Source of the DNA: Gammaproteobacteria bacterium
GTDB lineage: Bacteria > Pseudomonadota > Gammaproteobacteria > Pseudomonadales > Cellvibrionaceae
Assembly: GCA_004173475.1 (NCBI GenBank)
Contig: SEBU01000001.1
Span: 1,178,001-1,242,000 of the forward strand
DNA length: 64,000 nucleotides
Direction: 5' to 3'
Shown: positions 18,164 through 27,178 of the stretch, piece after piece
Position numbering within the stretch: position 1 is the first letter of the stretch
Layout of the letters: each line of letters opens with the position of its first letter
Notes under the pieces: generated by a model
The model's input: the letters and a program-made list of their open reading frames with translations, nothing else
Databases searched by the model: none
Told to the model about the DNA's origin: nothing
Program-made: the position numbers and the translations under genes

Positions 18164-19150
18164 TTATATCTCATAGCGGTTGTTACGTAACCAAATAGCG
18201 CCAGCTATAAACGCAGCGCCAATACCTATACAAATAACAAGCGGAAGAATCATCGAAGATTGAAAAGTAAAACTCTCTTGCAATACAAATGCGGCTCGTG
18301 TGTTGGAAATCGCACGACCATATACTGCTAACAAATCGAAAATACCGGTTCTGATTCCAAAAGCTACATGTAGAATCTGGTCAACGGCAAGCAGAATAAG
18401 CGGACTCGCAAATGTAAAGAACGGTGTTTTTTTCGCAAACGCGGATGCAAAAAAAGCAAATCCTATAACAGGCATAAGCATTAGCAAACTAAATATCAGC
18501 TCAAATAAAATTTGAAAAGGTATGTAGAGGGCTCCACCTTTAACAACAGAGGAAACTAAATACCCTACTCCAATATCATGAAACGCTAGAAAAATTAAAC
18601 TTATAAGAAAAGCAATCAAGGTTACTGCAACATTCAGAATCAGGATAATAACAGGTGCAATGACCAATACCATGACCAATTTTACTAAAACATTTGTTGT
18701 TTCACTCACCGGCATAGAACGCCAAAATAAAATATCTTTATTTTTTCGATCATCAAACAAGCAACGCAACGCATAAACCCCGAGCACCACCGAAAACACT
18801 AAAAATAGCAACACGCAATTAGAATACATGATACCCAAAATAAAACCATTAAATGCGGCTGGGTCACTCGCAACCGAAGTAATTATATTGAACTTTTTCA
18901 AATCTGTTTTTAATGGATTAGCAAGATCTGGGGGCGCCGGGTTTTGCGACTGGCTATCGTCAGATGAGCTGGAACCAAAGGAGAAATGGAAATCTTTTGC
19001 ATCACCATGCGCATAATTAGTCAAAAGAATATTTACGCTCAATGCCAGCGTTATAACAAGTAAACTAATAATAACCGGTGTATTAATAAAGCTTACCCTG
19101 TTCTCCCACAGCTCGCGCTTAACTTGTGTTACCAACATTTTAGAATTCAT
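18164..19150 (-). CDS. ABC-2-type transporter permease
   Basis: 328 residues from the ATG at 19150, with GGAG 9 nt upstream; the longer frame from 19213 runs into the ATPase gene. About six membrane segments, with one near residues 30-50, a large extracytoplasmic loop, then five spans to the end. The loop holds a Ser/Asp-rich stretch (SFGSSSSDDSQSQ). The pattern and the RDDRKNKDILFWRSMP-like cytoplasmic motif (FDDRKNKDILFWRSMPV) fit ABC-2 permeases of the YtrC/YtrD type. It is next to an ATPase and a GntR regulator. Substrate unknown; cell-wall or lipid-related export is typical. Confidence 0.82.
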   Translation of the reverse strand: MNSKMLVTQVKRELWENRVSFINTPVIISLLVITLALSVNILLTNYAHGDAKDFHFSFGSSSSDDSQSQNPAPPDLANPLKTDLKKFNIITSVASDPAAFNGFILGIMYSNCVLLFLVFSVVLGVYALRCLFDDRKNKDILFWRSMPVSETTNVLVKLVMVLVIAPVIILILNVAVTLIAFLISLIFLAFHDIGVGYLVSSVVKGGALYIPFQILFELIFSLLMLMPVIGFAFFASAFAKKTPFFTFASPLILLAVDQILHVAFGIRTGIFDLLAVYGRAISNTRAAFVLQESFTFQSSMILPLVICIGIGAAFIAGAIWLRNNRYEI

Positions 19151-19163
19151 TTTTATTGCTCCG

Positions 19164-20024
19164 TTATACCTGCTTCGATGGCTGCATTTTGGCGACAAAT
19201 AAATCCGCAACACTGGGCGTAGTCACCCGACCCAAGGCGTGCAATTTCTCCGCTTCAACATTTTCAAACACCATGCTGAACCCACCCAACGTAGTTCTGA
19301 CATGAATAGGCTTGAGAGCCAAGGCTAATTCTTTCATAGTCGCATCGACATCCAGCTCAAAAAACTTATCGGTAATATCATCCATGGGTAAATTGAGAAG
19401 AATCTTTCCATCATTTATAAAAACAAGGTCAGTCAGAAGTCCTTCTATTTCCTCGACTTGATGAGTTGTGATTAAGATGGTTTTTTGCGCATCATAATAA
19501 TCATTTAATAAAGTCTCATAAAATTGTTTGCGATAAATAATATCCAGACCCAAAGTCGGTTCGTCCAGCACAAGCAATTTGCTATCAATCGCCATAATCA
19601 GTGCTAGATGAAGCTGCGTTACCATGCCTTTGGATAGGCTTTTCACCTTACTGTCTAAGCTAATATTTGTTTTCGCAAGAAATCCCATCGCTTTTTCACG
19701 ACTAAATTTTGAGTGAACCCCTTCTACATAATCCAAGGCTTCACGCACTTTTATCCAGCGAGGCAATATTGCCGTATCTGCAATGAAGGAAACTTGCCCT
19801 AATAATTTCACCCGATCAGAAAATGGATTTAGTCCGAGAACTTGCAAATTTCCATCAATATTCGCCAACCCCAGAATTCCTTTTAGTAAGGTGGTTTTAC
19901 CGGCTCCATTGGGACCAATTAACCCTACAATTCGCCCTGCGGGGATTTGAAGATTTACATTATCCAAAGCAACTTTTTTACCATAACTCTTGCATATCCC
20001 TTGGGCATCAATAATCGCTTCCAT
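19164..20024 (-). CDS. ABC transporter ATP-binding protein (YtrB-like)
   Basis: 286 residues. Walker A is GPNGAGKTTLL (about residue 37), the signature motif LSKGMVTQLHLAL replaces the canonical LSGGQ with LSKGM, as is usual in ABC-2 ATPases, and Walker B is LLVLDEPTLGLD, followed by the H-loop TTHQ. A C-terminal regulatory segment of about 70 residues follows. GGAGG lies 8 nt before the ATG, which directly abuts the GntR gene stop codon. It powers the neighbouring permease. The three genes form one operon read from GntR. Confidence 0.92.
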   Translation of the reverse strand: MEAIIDAQGICKSYGKKVALDNVNLQIPAGRIVGLIGPNGAGKTTLLKGILGLANIDGNLQVLGLNPFSDRVKLLGQVSFIADTAILPRWIKVREALDYVEGVHSKFSREKAMGFLAKTNISLDSKVKSLSKGMVTQLHLALIMAIDSKLLVLDEPTLGLDIIYRKQFYETLLNDYYDAQKTILITTHQVEEIEGLLTDLVFINDGKILLNLPMDDITDKFFELDVDATMKELALALKPIHVRTTLGGFSMVFENVEAEKLHALGRVTTPSVADLFVAKMQPSKQV

Positions 20025-20396
20025 TTATTTTTCCTCCGTAGCAGTCATAATGGCAGTGCATAGCTCTTCCGCACTAATCCCCAGATGATTTATGCGCTTA
20101 AGCAATGCGGGTAATTCGGTTTTTAAAAACTTTTCTTTTTCGATAGCATGTAATTTTTCTTGCGCACCAGGCACAACATACATACCCATACCTCGCCGCA
20201 TTTCGACTAATTGCATATCCACCAACTCCTGATAAGCCTTACTCACCGTTAAATGATTAATTTGGTAATCACTGGCAACTTGCCGAACCGAAGGCAGTGG
20301 ATCGCCTTCTTTAAAAACGCCAGTTAATATCAAGCCCACGATTAGCTCGCGTAGCTGTCGGTAAATGGGCTGGTCGTCATTCCAGGTGTACGTCAT
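20025..20396 (-). CDS. GntR-family repressor, YtrA subfamily
   Basis: 123 residues, the short form typical of YtrA. The winged HTH spans about residues 8-75 (LPSVRQVASDYQINHLTVSKAYQELV), and the short C-terminal helix pair (KRINHLGISAEELCTAIM) is a dimer segment without a ligand-binding domain. YtrA-type regulators control adjacent ABC transporters and often respond to cell-wall-active compounds. It is the first gene of the ABC operon, so autorepression is likely. No operator was identified by eye. Confidence 0.9.
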   Translation of the reverse strand: MTYTWNDDQPIYRQLRELIVGLILTGVFKEGDPLPSVRQVASDYQINHLTVSKAYQELVDMQLVEMRRGMGMYVVPGAQEKLHAIEKEKFLKTELPALLKRINHLGISAEELCTAIMTATEEK

Positions 20397-20468
20397 AAAA
20401 TGCCTATAAATGCACGCTTTTTTTAAAGCAGTTTGGGTTGAGCACTCGCCTATCCTAAGCGACTATTG

Positions 20469-21011
20469 TCAGGCCACATCGCTCCAATGTGACAACAGCT
20501 CTTGCAAATTCGCTTTACCACGCGCCACGTGAGATTTAATCGTCCCCAATGGCATATTCATTTCCATCGCTGCGTCTGCATGGGTGTAACCTTCTTCCAA
20601 ACATAAACGCACCGCTCGATTTTGAGCACTACTTATATTACTCATCGCTTTTGAAATGTCGGTGCGCAAGTCTGTCAGATACAAGTGGTTACAATCATCT
20701 GCAAGATCTTCTATCGAATCTAAATCACAATACTCAAAAGATTTACGACGGAACTTATCAGCAACCAAATTAAACGCAATTCGGTAGAGCCACGTCGAAA
20801 ACTTTGCTTCGCTTCTAAAACTCGACAGAGAAAGATAAGCCCGAAGAAATGTTTCCTGCACTAGATCATCAATGTTGTGTACATCCCTTCTGCAGCAGCG
20901 CGACAGCATAGTGCGCACCATTAATTGGTGACGCCACATTAAAAATGCAAAAGCGCGCTCATCCTTCATAACCAAAATACGATGAACCAATACCGCATCC
21001 GATTCCATCAT
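20469..21011 (-). CDS. ECF RNA polymerase sigma factor
   Basis: 180 residues if translation starts at Met 61 of the longer frame (ATGATG at 21011-21006); the 60-residue upstream extension has no sigma sequence. Region 2 contains DDLVQETFLRAYLSL and SFRSEAKFSTWLYRIAF; region 4 contains TRVARG-like MPLGTIKSHVARGKANLQ. It is strikingly like the second ECF gene at 47.4-47.9 kb, especially in the AKFSTWLYRIAFN and PLGTIK parts. No anti-sigma gene is adjacent; a GntR/ABC operon follows 72 nt downstream, possibly on the same transcript. Confidence 0.88.
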   Translation of the reverse strand: MMESDAVLVHRILVMKDERAFAFLMWRHQLMVRTMLSRCCRRDVHNIDDLVQETFLRAYLSLSSFRSEAKFSTWLYRIAFNLVADKFRRKSFEYCDLDSIEDLADDCNHLYLTDLRTDISKAMSNISSAQNRAVRLCLEEGYTHADAAMEMNMPLGTIKSHVARGKANLQELLSHWSDVA

Positions 21012-21203
21012 GATAATCCGTGACTCCAATAGGTTGAGATTTTTGGTTTCAGACCTGCCTTGATAATTGCGGCTACTTGTAGGCCTCGCCAACCGAGTGC
21101 TTATACAGCCAAACAAATCATCCAAAACGCTGTTATATGTAACTATAACACCAACACAACAAAAATCAACAAACTGATGTAAGTTTTTCAATGAATGGGA
21201 AAA

Positions 21204-21430
21204 CTACGCCGTTAGTGGCAAAGACAGGTTGATCAGGAGACCAACATTTTCGGCATAGGTGTAAAGATATGCCGGGAAGAAGACCAAGTTTTTATTCCCC
21301 ACAATTCATATGTAGCGGAAAGCCGCACCGGTTCAGATTGATTAAACGAATAGAACTGGAAATTTAAATGCTATGCAAGCACAGATGGCCTAATGAGAAC
21401 CAATAAAATTAATAAAAATATTTTCAACAT
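21204..21430 (-). pseudogene. Decayed small secreted-protein gene at the end of the czc operon
   Basis: Starts 37 nt after the czcA stop codon with GAGGG 5 nt before an ATG at 21430. The first 19 codons read as a textbook signal peptide (MLKIFLLILLVLIRPSVLA), but codon 20 is an amber stop (21373-21371). The same frame stays open for 45 more codons to 21233. An overlapping frame reads NLVFFPAYLYTYAENVGLL and ends at 21204 with a natural-looking C-terminus. This looks like a once-exported protein broken by a stop and a frameshift. It could instead be a 19-residue peptide gene, or the TAG could be a sequence error. The rest of the 456 bp between the sigma gene and czcA holds nothing else I recognise. 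Confidence 0.35.
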
Positions 21431-21467
21431 TAAACCCTCATAAACTCATTCATAAATTTATTTCTGT

Positions 21468-24400
21468 TTACACAATACGCGTTGAATCTTTCTGCAGCAA
21501 ACGATACAGCGCAGGCAAGACAACGAGCGTTAACAGCGTTGACGAAAGAATGCCGCCGATCACTACGGTTGCTAATGGTCGTTGTACTTCAGAACCTATG
21601 CCCGTATTAAATGCCATGGGCACGAAACCCAATCCAGCCACAAGCGCTGTCATTAACACCGGGCGCAAGCGCGTCATAGCGCCTTCAATAATGGCTTGGT
21701 CGAGTCCCATTCCTCGTGCGCGCAAGTCGCGAATGAAAGACACCATAACCAATCCGTTTAAAACAGCGATGCCCGATAGCGCGATAAAACCAACCGCCGC
21801 GGAAATGGAAAACGGAATGTCGCGAATTAATAACGCAAGTAGGCCACCGGTTAACGCCAGAGGAATTCCCGAAAAGATAACACCAGCGTCACGCCACGAA
21901 CCAAGGGCCATGATGAGCAAGCCCATAATCAAAACAAGCGTAACGGGCACCACAATCGCGAGCCGTTTTGATGCAGACTGCAGTTGCTGGTATGTTCCCC
22001 CGTACTCAACCCAATAGCCCGGCGGAATTTCTAATTCCGCTTCAACCTTCGCGCGAACCTCTTCGACGAATGATCCCAAATCACGACCGCGAACATTGGA
22101 CGTCACAACGATGCGTCGCTTACCGTTCTCACGATAGATTTGGTTATAGCCTGTGCTTTGCTCAAATTTAACCAACTCGCCTAAAGGCACGTATTCGTTG
22201 TTAGGTAATGAAATAGGTAAGGACGCGAGGCTATGGATATTAGTACGAAGGTTTTCCGGCAAACGCACGACAATATCGCTACGCCGATCACCTTCGTAAA
22301 ATTGCGCCGCAACTTGACCGCCCAGCGCGGTTGCTAAGGCATCTTGCAAATAACCCAGGCTTACGCCGTAGCGCGACATGATTTCAAGTTGCGGTTGCAA
22401 TGCGAGCACTGGAAGCCCCGTGGCCTGCTCTAAAGACACATCAGCAGCACCCGGAACTTGCTTTAAGGTTTTCTCCAACGACTCGCCTAGCGCAATTAAC
22501 TGATCAAAATCATCGCCAAAAATTTTCACGGCGACTTCTGCACGCACACCAGCAAGCAGCTCATTGAAACGCATTTGAATGGGCTGCAAAAATTCGTAAC
22601 GGTTGCCAGGAATTGGTGTCACAAGTGCTTCTAAATCCGCAACAACTTGATCTTTACTTTTGCCGGGATCAGGCCATTCACTGCGTGGTTTTAAAATAAT
22701 AAAATTGTCAGCAACACTCGGAGGCATAGGATCTGTCGCTACTTCAGCCGTACCAATTTTCGCAAAGACGCGTTCCACTTCCGGCATGGTTTTAATTTTT
22801 GCTTCGAGCTGTTCCTGAAATTTCACTGCCCGGGTGAGTGACGTTCCTGGAATACGCAATGCATGCATAGCGATATCGCCTTCATCCAAATTCGGCAAAA
22901 ATTCACTGCCCAACCGAGTTGCCAATAACCCACACACAACAATAAATAGCACTGCACCGCCGACTACCGGAACACGTTTATTCAATGTTTTACTTAACAG
23001 CGATTGATAGGATTTCACCGAGCGTTGCATGAGCGGATTGTGGCGTTCGACAACGGGTTTGCTGAAAAGAATCGCGATGCCTGCCGGAATAAATGTGATG
23101 GCCAATACCATTGCGCTGATCAAGGCAATGATGATCGTGGTCGCCATAGGGTGAAACATTTTTCCTTCAACGCCGGTGAGGGTGAAGATAGGAATGTAAA
23201 CCGCTGTAATAATAAATACACCGAACAATGCTGGCCGAATCACTTCACGTGTTGCGTCGAAAACCAGTGTTAATCTGTCAGAGAGATTAAGTGCGCGAAT
23301 ACGCGCTTCATTACTTAATCGGCGCAAACAATTTTCAACAATGATGACGGCACCGTCGACAATTAATCCAAAATCCAACGCCCCCAAACTCATCAAATTC
23401 GCACTGGTTCGCGATTGCACCATTCCAGTAATTGTCATCAGCATAGCGACTGGAATTACAGCAGCAGTCAGTAAGGCTGCGCGCAAATTTCCTAATAAAA
23501 AAAACAGCACGGCAACAACGAGCAATGCACCTTCCAGCAAATTCTTTTTCACGGTTCCGAGCGTGTTATTGACTAGTCGGGTGCGGTCATAAACGGCTGT
23601 TGCGGTGATACCAGCCGGCAAGCTGCGTTGAACGTCTCTCAGCTTTTCTGCAACGTTCGTAGCCACTGTGCGACTGTTTTCACCGATAAGCATGAGCACT
23701 GTGCTCATCACAACTTGCCGCCCGTTTTGCGTTGCCGCGCCGGTGCGCAGTTCAATACCTTCCTCAACACTCGCAACATCTTTCACGCGAACCGGAATAC
23801 TTTTTTCCTGAAACAAAAATGTATTTCCAATATCCTCCAATGTTTTCGCCTGGCCAGGCACACGCAATAGCAATTGCGCACCACTATGTTCGATAAAACC
23901 AGCGCCACGATTGTTATTACTGCGTTCAAGCGCAGCGACTACGTCGTCTTGCGTTAAATGTAGGGCGAGAAGTTTTGCAGGATCTAGCGCGACTAAAACT
24001 TCACGCTTATAGCCACCAATAGGATTTACTTCCACCACACCAGGCACGCGCAATAATTGCGGACGAATAATCCAGTCATGCACGGAGCGCAAATCAGTGG
24101 GCGTCACGGGTGTGCCGTTGGGATTTTTTGCACCAGGTTCTGAATCGACTGTGAACATGAAGATTTCACCCAACCCTGTCGATACCGGGCCGAGCGTAGG
24201 TGTTAGACCTTTCGGTAAACTTGCCGTAGCTGATATTAATCTTTCAGTGATTTGCTGACGGGCAAAATAAATATCCGTGCCGTCTTCAAAAATTAATGTG
24301 ATTTGCGATAAGCCGTAACGTGATAACGAACGCGTGTAACTTAATTGAGTGAGCCCGGTCATTGCAGTTTCCAGCGCAAAACTTACACGCTGCTCAACTT

Positions 24401-24578
24401 CGAGAGGCGTATAGCCGGGTGCTTCGGTGTTGATGACAACCTGAACATTGGTGATGTCTGGCACGGCATCAATAGCAAGGCGACTAAAATTCCACACCCC
24501 CAAGCCGCACACCAGCAGCACGATACTCATAACGAGTATCCGGCGCTCCAGCGAAAATTTGATCAATGATTCCAACAT
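21468..24578 (-). CDS. czcA: Heavy-metal efflux RND pump, CzcA type (HME1)
   Basis: 1036 residues from the ATG at 24578 (AAGGG 8 nt upstream); family members start MLESLI as here. The inner-membrane trimeric pump exports divalent cations to the periplasm-outer channel using the proton gradient. The fourth transmembrane helix carries DFGLIVDGAVIIVEN, the exact HME1 signature (DFGx3DGAx3VEN) of Co/Zn/Cd pumps, with the two Asp and one Glu needed for proton coupling. The protein has the usual twelve membrane spans and two large periplasmic loops. It is the last intact gene of czcCBA, after the CzcB gene, which overlaps the longer frame's N-terminus. Confidence 0.95.
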   Translation of the reverse strand: MLESLIKFSLERRILVMSIVLLVCGLGVWNFSRLAIDAVPDITNVQVVINTEAPGYTPLEVEQRVSFALETAMTGLTQLSYTRSLSRYGLSQITLIFEDGTDIYFARQQITERLISATASLPKGLTPTLGPVSTGLGEIFMFTVDSEPGAKNPNGTPVTPTDLRSVHDWIIRPQLLRVPGVVEVNPIGGYKREVLVALDPAKLLALHLTQDDVVAALERSNNNRGAGFIEHSGAQLLLRVPGQAKTLEDIGNTFLFQEKSIPVRVKDVASVEEGIELRTGAATQNGRQVVMSTVLMLIGENSRTVATNVAEKLRDVQRSLPAGITATAVYDRTRLVNNTLGTVKKNLLEGALLVVAVLFFLLGNLRAALLTAAVIPVAMLMTITGMVQSRTSANLMSLGALDFGLIVDGAVIIVENCLRRLSNEARIRALNLSDRLTLVFDATREVIRPALFGVFIITAVYIPIFTLTGVEGKMFHPMATTIIIALISAMVLAITFIPAGIAILFSKPVVERHNPLMQRSVKSYQSLLSKTLNKRVPVVGGAVLFIVVCGLLATRLGSEFLPNLDEGDIAMHALRIPGTSLTRAVKFQEQLEAKIKTMPEVERVFAKIGTAEVATDPMPPSVADNFIILKPRSEWPDPGKSKDQVVADLEALVTPIPGNRYEFLQPIQMRFNELLAGVRAEVAVKIFGDDFDQLIALGESLEKTLKQVPGAADVSLEQATGLPVLALQPQLEIMSRYGVSLGYLQDALATALGGQVAAQFYEGDRRSDIVVRLPENLRTNIHSLASLPISLPNNEYVPLGELVKFEQSTGYNQIYRENGKRRIVVTSNVRGRDLGSFVEEVRAKVEAELEIPPGYWVEYGGTYQQLQSASKRLAIVVPVTLVLIMGLLIMALGSWRDAGVIFSGIPLALTGGLLALLIRDIPFSISAAVGFIALSGIAVLNGLVMVSFIRDLRARGMGLDQAIIEGAMTRLRPVLMTALVAGLGFVPMAFNTGIGSEVQRPLATVVIGGILSSTLLTLVVLPALYRLLQKDSTRIV

Positions 24579-24588
24579 ACTAAAGCCC

Positions 24589-25839
24589 TTAGTGATCGTG
24601 TGAGGCGCCGGATTTTTCGATATCGGCTTTAACAACAAAGCTGTTTTCGGTCACGTAACGCGTGCCCGGTTCCAGTCCACCCAACACCTCGATCCATTCG
24701 CCTGCTTCACGCCCAAGCTCCAACATGCGCACTTCATATTCATCGCCTACCTGCGCGAATACCACGGTGAAATCGCGGAAGGCTTGCAGGCCAACACGTT
24801 TTATCGCGAGAGGAACGTCGTAGTCGGCTACGTTAATTTGTGCGGTAATTTGTGAGCCTAGTGGTAGCTGGCCGCCATCAAGTTTTACCCTGACACTGAC
24901 AGATTGATTCGCGCTGGCTTCGACGCCCACATGCTCAACAGTGCCTGTCACTTTGCTGTTGCCTTCGCCAATGGTCACGATTGCACCTTTTTTGACTCGC
25001 GATACCTGGCTTGAAAATACCGCAAGCTCTGCGTAAGACTTGCTGTTATCAACGATACGTATCAAAGTTTTGCCTTGGGTTTGTTCGCCTACTTTCGCTT
25101 GTTGCAAAGCGATTACACCGCTAATGGGAGCATGCACCGCCACCGGCCTTAAGCTTTCGTTACTTTCAACTGTGAACAGCGCTTGGCCTTTACTTACTTG
25201 ATCGCCAAGGTTGACTTGTACCGCAGTAATAATGCCGTCAAAACGAGCGCCGACGGCGCGCTCTAACGCTGGGTCTGCAATAACTTTTCCATAGACGGAG
25301 ATAGTTTCGTGTAGGGTAACGGGGCCTGCGACTTCGGTTTGGATTTCTAAACCGGCTGCAACCTTGGGATCGATTTTGGTTCTGCCCTCGAAGCTTTCAT
25401 ATTGAAATTGATGGGCTTTGCCTTTGTAAGTAGCAGTGACGTTTACGATAAACGAATGGGGTTCATAAATGGAGGTTGTACTACGAAGAAAGTCATTCTC
25501 TGGAACAAAGGTAATGGCATCGATTTTATTGCCAAAGCGTGTGAGCTTTATTTTCAAATCAATATCTTTTGGAGCTACGGCTTTACCGTCATCAAATGCC
25601 CATGCGCGATACTCAGGCGGAACGCCAGTTTCAAAAATCGCGAGCTCAAGCGTAAAAGATTTGTCTTTTAGCAATCGTCCATTGTGCGAACCTTTTTCCA
25701 CCACTGACCCAGCAGCTTCACCGTGCGTGCCTTCAGATTTTCTGGCATCGTCATTATTTCCGCAGCCAGTTAATGCAAGTGCTGTAAGCGTTGCTAATAC
25801 GAAGTTTTGCCATCCAGGTTTTACAAAAGTCTTCATCAT
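24589..25839 (-). CDS. czcB: RND periplasmic adaptor, CzcB type
   Basis: 416 residues, a lipoprotein: signal peptide ending LTGC (lipobox), so it is anchored in the inner membrane. After a family-specific N-terminal domain of about 110 residues come the barrel-sandwich (biotinyl-lipoyl-like) and alpha-hairpin segments (VQVNLGDQVSKGQALFTVES) and a beta-barrel. The last residues, GASHDH, carry two histidines. It links CzcA to the outer-membrane channel CzcC. GAGG lies close to the start; the second Met (25836) is an equally good start. It lies 5 bp after the czcC stop codon region and 10 bp before czcA. Confidence 0.92.
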   Translation of the reverse strand: MMKTFVKPGWQNFVLATLTALALTGCGNNDDARKSEGTHGEAAGSVVEKGSHNGRLLKDKSFTLELAIFETGVPPEYRAWAFDDGKAVAPKDIDLKIKLTRFGNKIDAITFVPENDFLRSTTSIYEPHSFIVNVTATYKGKAHQFQYESFEGRTKIDPKVAAGLEIQTEVAGPVTLHETISVYGKVIADPALERAVGARFDGIITAVQVNLGDQVSKGQALFTVESNESLRPVAVHAPISGVIALQQAKVGEQTQGKTLIRIVDNSKSYAELAVFSSQVSRVKKGAIVTIGEGNSKVTGTVEHVGVEASANQSVSVRVKLDGGQLPLGSQITAQINVADYDVPLAIKRVGLQAFRDFTVVFAQVGDEYEVRMLELGREAGEWIEVLGGLEPGTRYVTENSFVVKADIEKSGASHDH

Positions 25840-25844
25840 CTACC

Positions 25845-27167
25845 TCAATTAATTTGTGCGTGCGGAGTTACCGCAACGCCAGTCAAACGTTCAATTTCAA
25901 TCGCCTGGATATGCGCTGCAACACTCGCATCGATCAGCGAATTTTTAGCGTCTAGCAGTTCTCGCTGCACGGTTTGCCACTCCACATAACCATAGCGACC
26001 AAGGTCATAGGCGCGACGAGTTTCTTTCATGGCAACCTCAAGTTGCGGGAGGATATCCTTGCGGTAGGCTTTTATAAGGTGCAGGTTATGCAACAATTCC
26101 TGATGCAAACCAAAAACGGCGGCGTCCAATCGGACACGTTCTGCTTCCCGCTCTGCGCGGCTAAGCTCCATATTTGCGCGCGCTTCAGCGATACGGCCCT
26201 GCTGTTGATCAAACAGTGCAAGCGGCACAGAGACTCCAGCGGTCAACGCTTGATCATGAGTGGCGGCAATGTGTTTCAACCCCGCCGATACTTTCCATTG
26301 CGGTTTGCTTTCGGCTTTTGCAAGCGCAATGTGTGATTCTTCCAGGCGCTCGGTTGTCACGAAATGAGCGAGGCGAGGATTATCTTGAAAGCGGGCTCTA
26401 AGATCAGAGTAGTTTGAAGGCGCGGGTAGATTAAAAATGTCTCCGCGAACTTCACTGAAAACAGTATCCGTATCACCCCAGTGCGCGGCCAACTGATGCC
26501 GGGCAATATCAAGTTCATGCTCAATATCTTCGTGTTCGAGTAAACGCCGGGAAAGATCGACCTTTGCACGTGCCACTTCGGCGGCGGGTGAATTACCTGC
26601 ATTAACACGTGAATTAATTACCTTCACGGCATCGCTTGAAAGGTCGATAGATTGCTGGGTTTGCTGCAAACGCGCCTGCAATGCCAGCACATTAATGTAC
26701 AAGCGAGCTGTCGTTGCGGCGGCATCCAACCGATGAATATCTTGTTCGACTTCAAGAACAGACGTGCGCGCCTGGGCGGTTGCAATACGCTGCTGGCGCT
26801 GGCGGCCATTCAACACCCAACTAATACCAAGACTGGTTTCAGCTTGATCCATTCCCGAAAAATTGCCTGTGCCAAATGCATCTTCTACAGAGAGCGAAAT
26901 CTCTGGATTTGTTTTAATTCCCGCTTGTTGTACACGAGCCTCTTGAGCCGATAATTGAAAACCAAAAGCTATCAAAGAAGGATTTTTTGAAAGTGTCCGA
27001 GTAATTGCTTCACTCCACTGTAATGGCGGTGCTGATGGCGAGATGGCCACAGATTCTTCTGCGTGACTTGTGCACCCAACAAATAACAAAATTCCAGTGG
27101 CTAGACACTGTTTAAAAAACCGATTCAGAATCGGTTTTTTAAACAGTGGATATCGAAAGCTGATCAT
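25845..27167 (-). CDS. czcC: TolC-family outer-membrane channel, CzcC type
   Basis: 440 residues; the long coiled-coil repeats and duplicated TolC halves (TARLYINVLALQARLQQTQQ, AGNSPAAEVARAKVDLSRR) fit the CzcC outer-membrane factor. The signal peptide has the lipobox-like FVGC at about residue 32, so it may be lipidated. The first 20 codons contain a 43-bp palindrome that reads as LFKKPILNRFFKQ; the start codon in this region is uncertain because the palindrome can act as a terminator. It lies 11 bp downstream of the M56 protease gene and is followed by CzcB and CzcA. Confidence 0.9.
   Translation of the reverse strand: MISFRYPLFKKPILNRFFKQCLATGILLFVGCTSHAEESVAISPSAPPLQWSEAITRTLSKNPSLIAFGFQLSAQEARVQQAGIKTNPEISLSVEDAFGTGNFSGMDQAETSLGISWVLNGRQRQQRIATAQARTSVLEVEQDIHRLDAAATTARLYINVLALQARLQQTQQSIDLSSDAVKVINSRVNAGNSPAAEVARAKVDLSRRLLEHEDIEHELDIARHQLAAHWGDTDTVFSEVRGDIFNLPAPSNYSDLRARFQDNPRLAHFVTTERLEESHIALAKAESKPQWKVSAGLKHIAATHDQALTAGVSVPLALFDQQQGRIAEARANMELSRAEREAERVRLDAAVFGLHQELLHNLHLIKAYRKDILPQLEVAMKETRRAYDLGRYGYVEWQTVQRELLDAKNSLIDASVAAHIQAIEIERLTGVAVTPHAQIN
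27107..27149. repeat. 43-bp perfect palindrome inside the czcC start region, terminator-like
   Basis: Perfect 21-bp arms (27107-27127 and 27129-27149) around one base. The core AAAAAACCGATTC is followed on the minus strand, in the coding direction, by TTTTTT, so the RNA looks like an intrinsic terminator only 18 bp into the CzcC coding region. It shares 23 of 27 core bases with the hairpin at 28609-28634 upstream of blaI. It may attenuate read-through from the regulator genes to the pump genes, or be a protein-binding site. Confidence 0.8.
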
Positions 27168-27178
27168 AGAGAAAGATC

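Noticed and set aside
21550-22017. 155-codon plus-strand frame inside czcA
   Set aside because: It is antisense to the conserved czcA gene, has no ribosome binding site and its Pro/Thr/Ile-rich sequence mirrors czcA codons.
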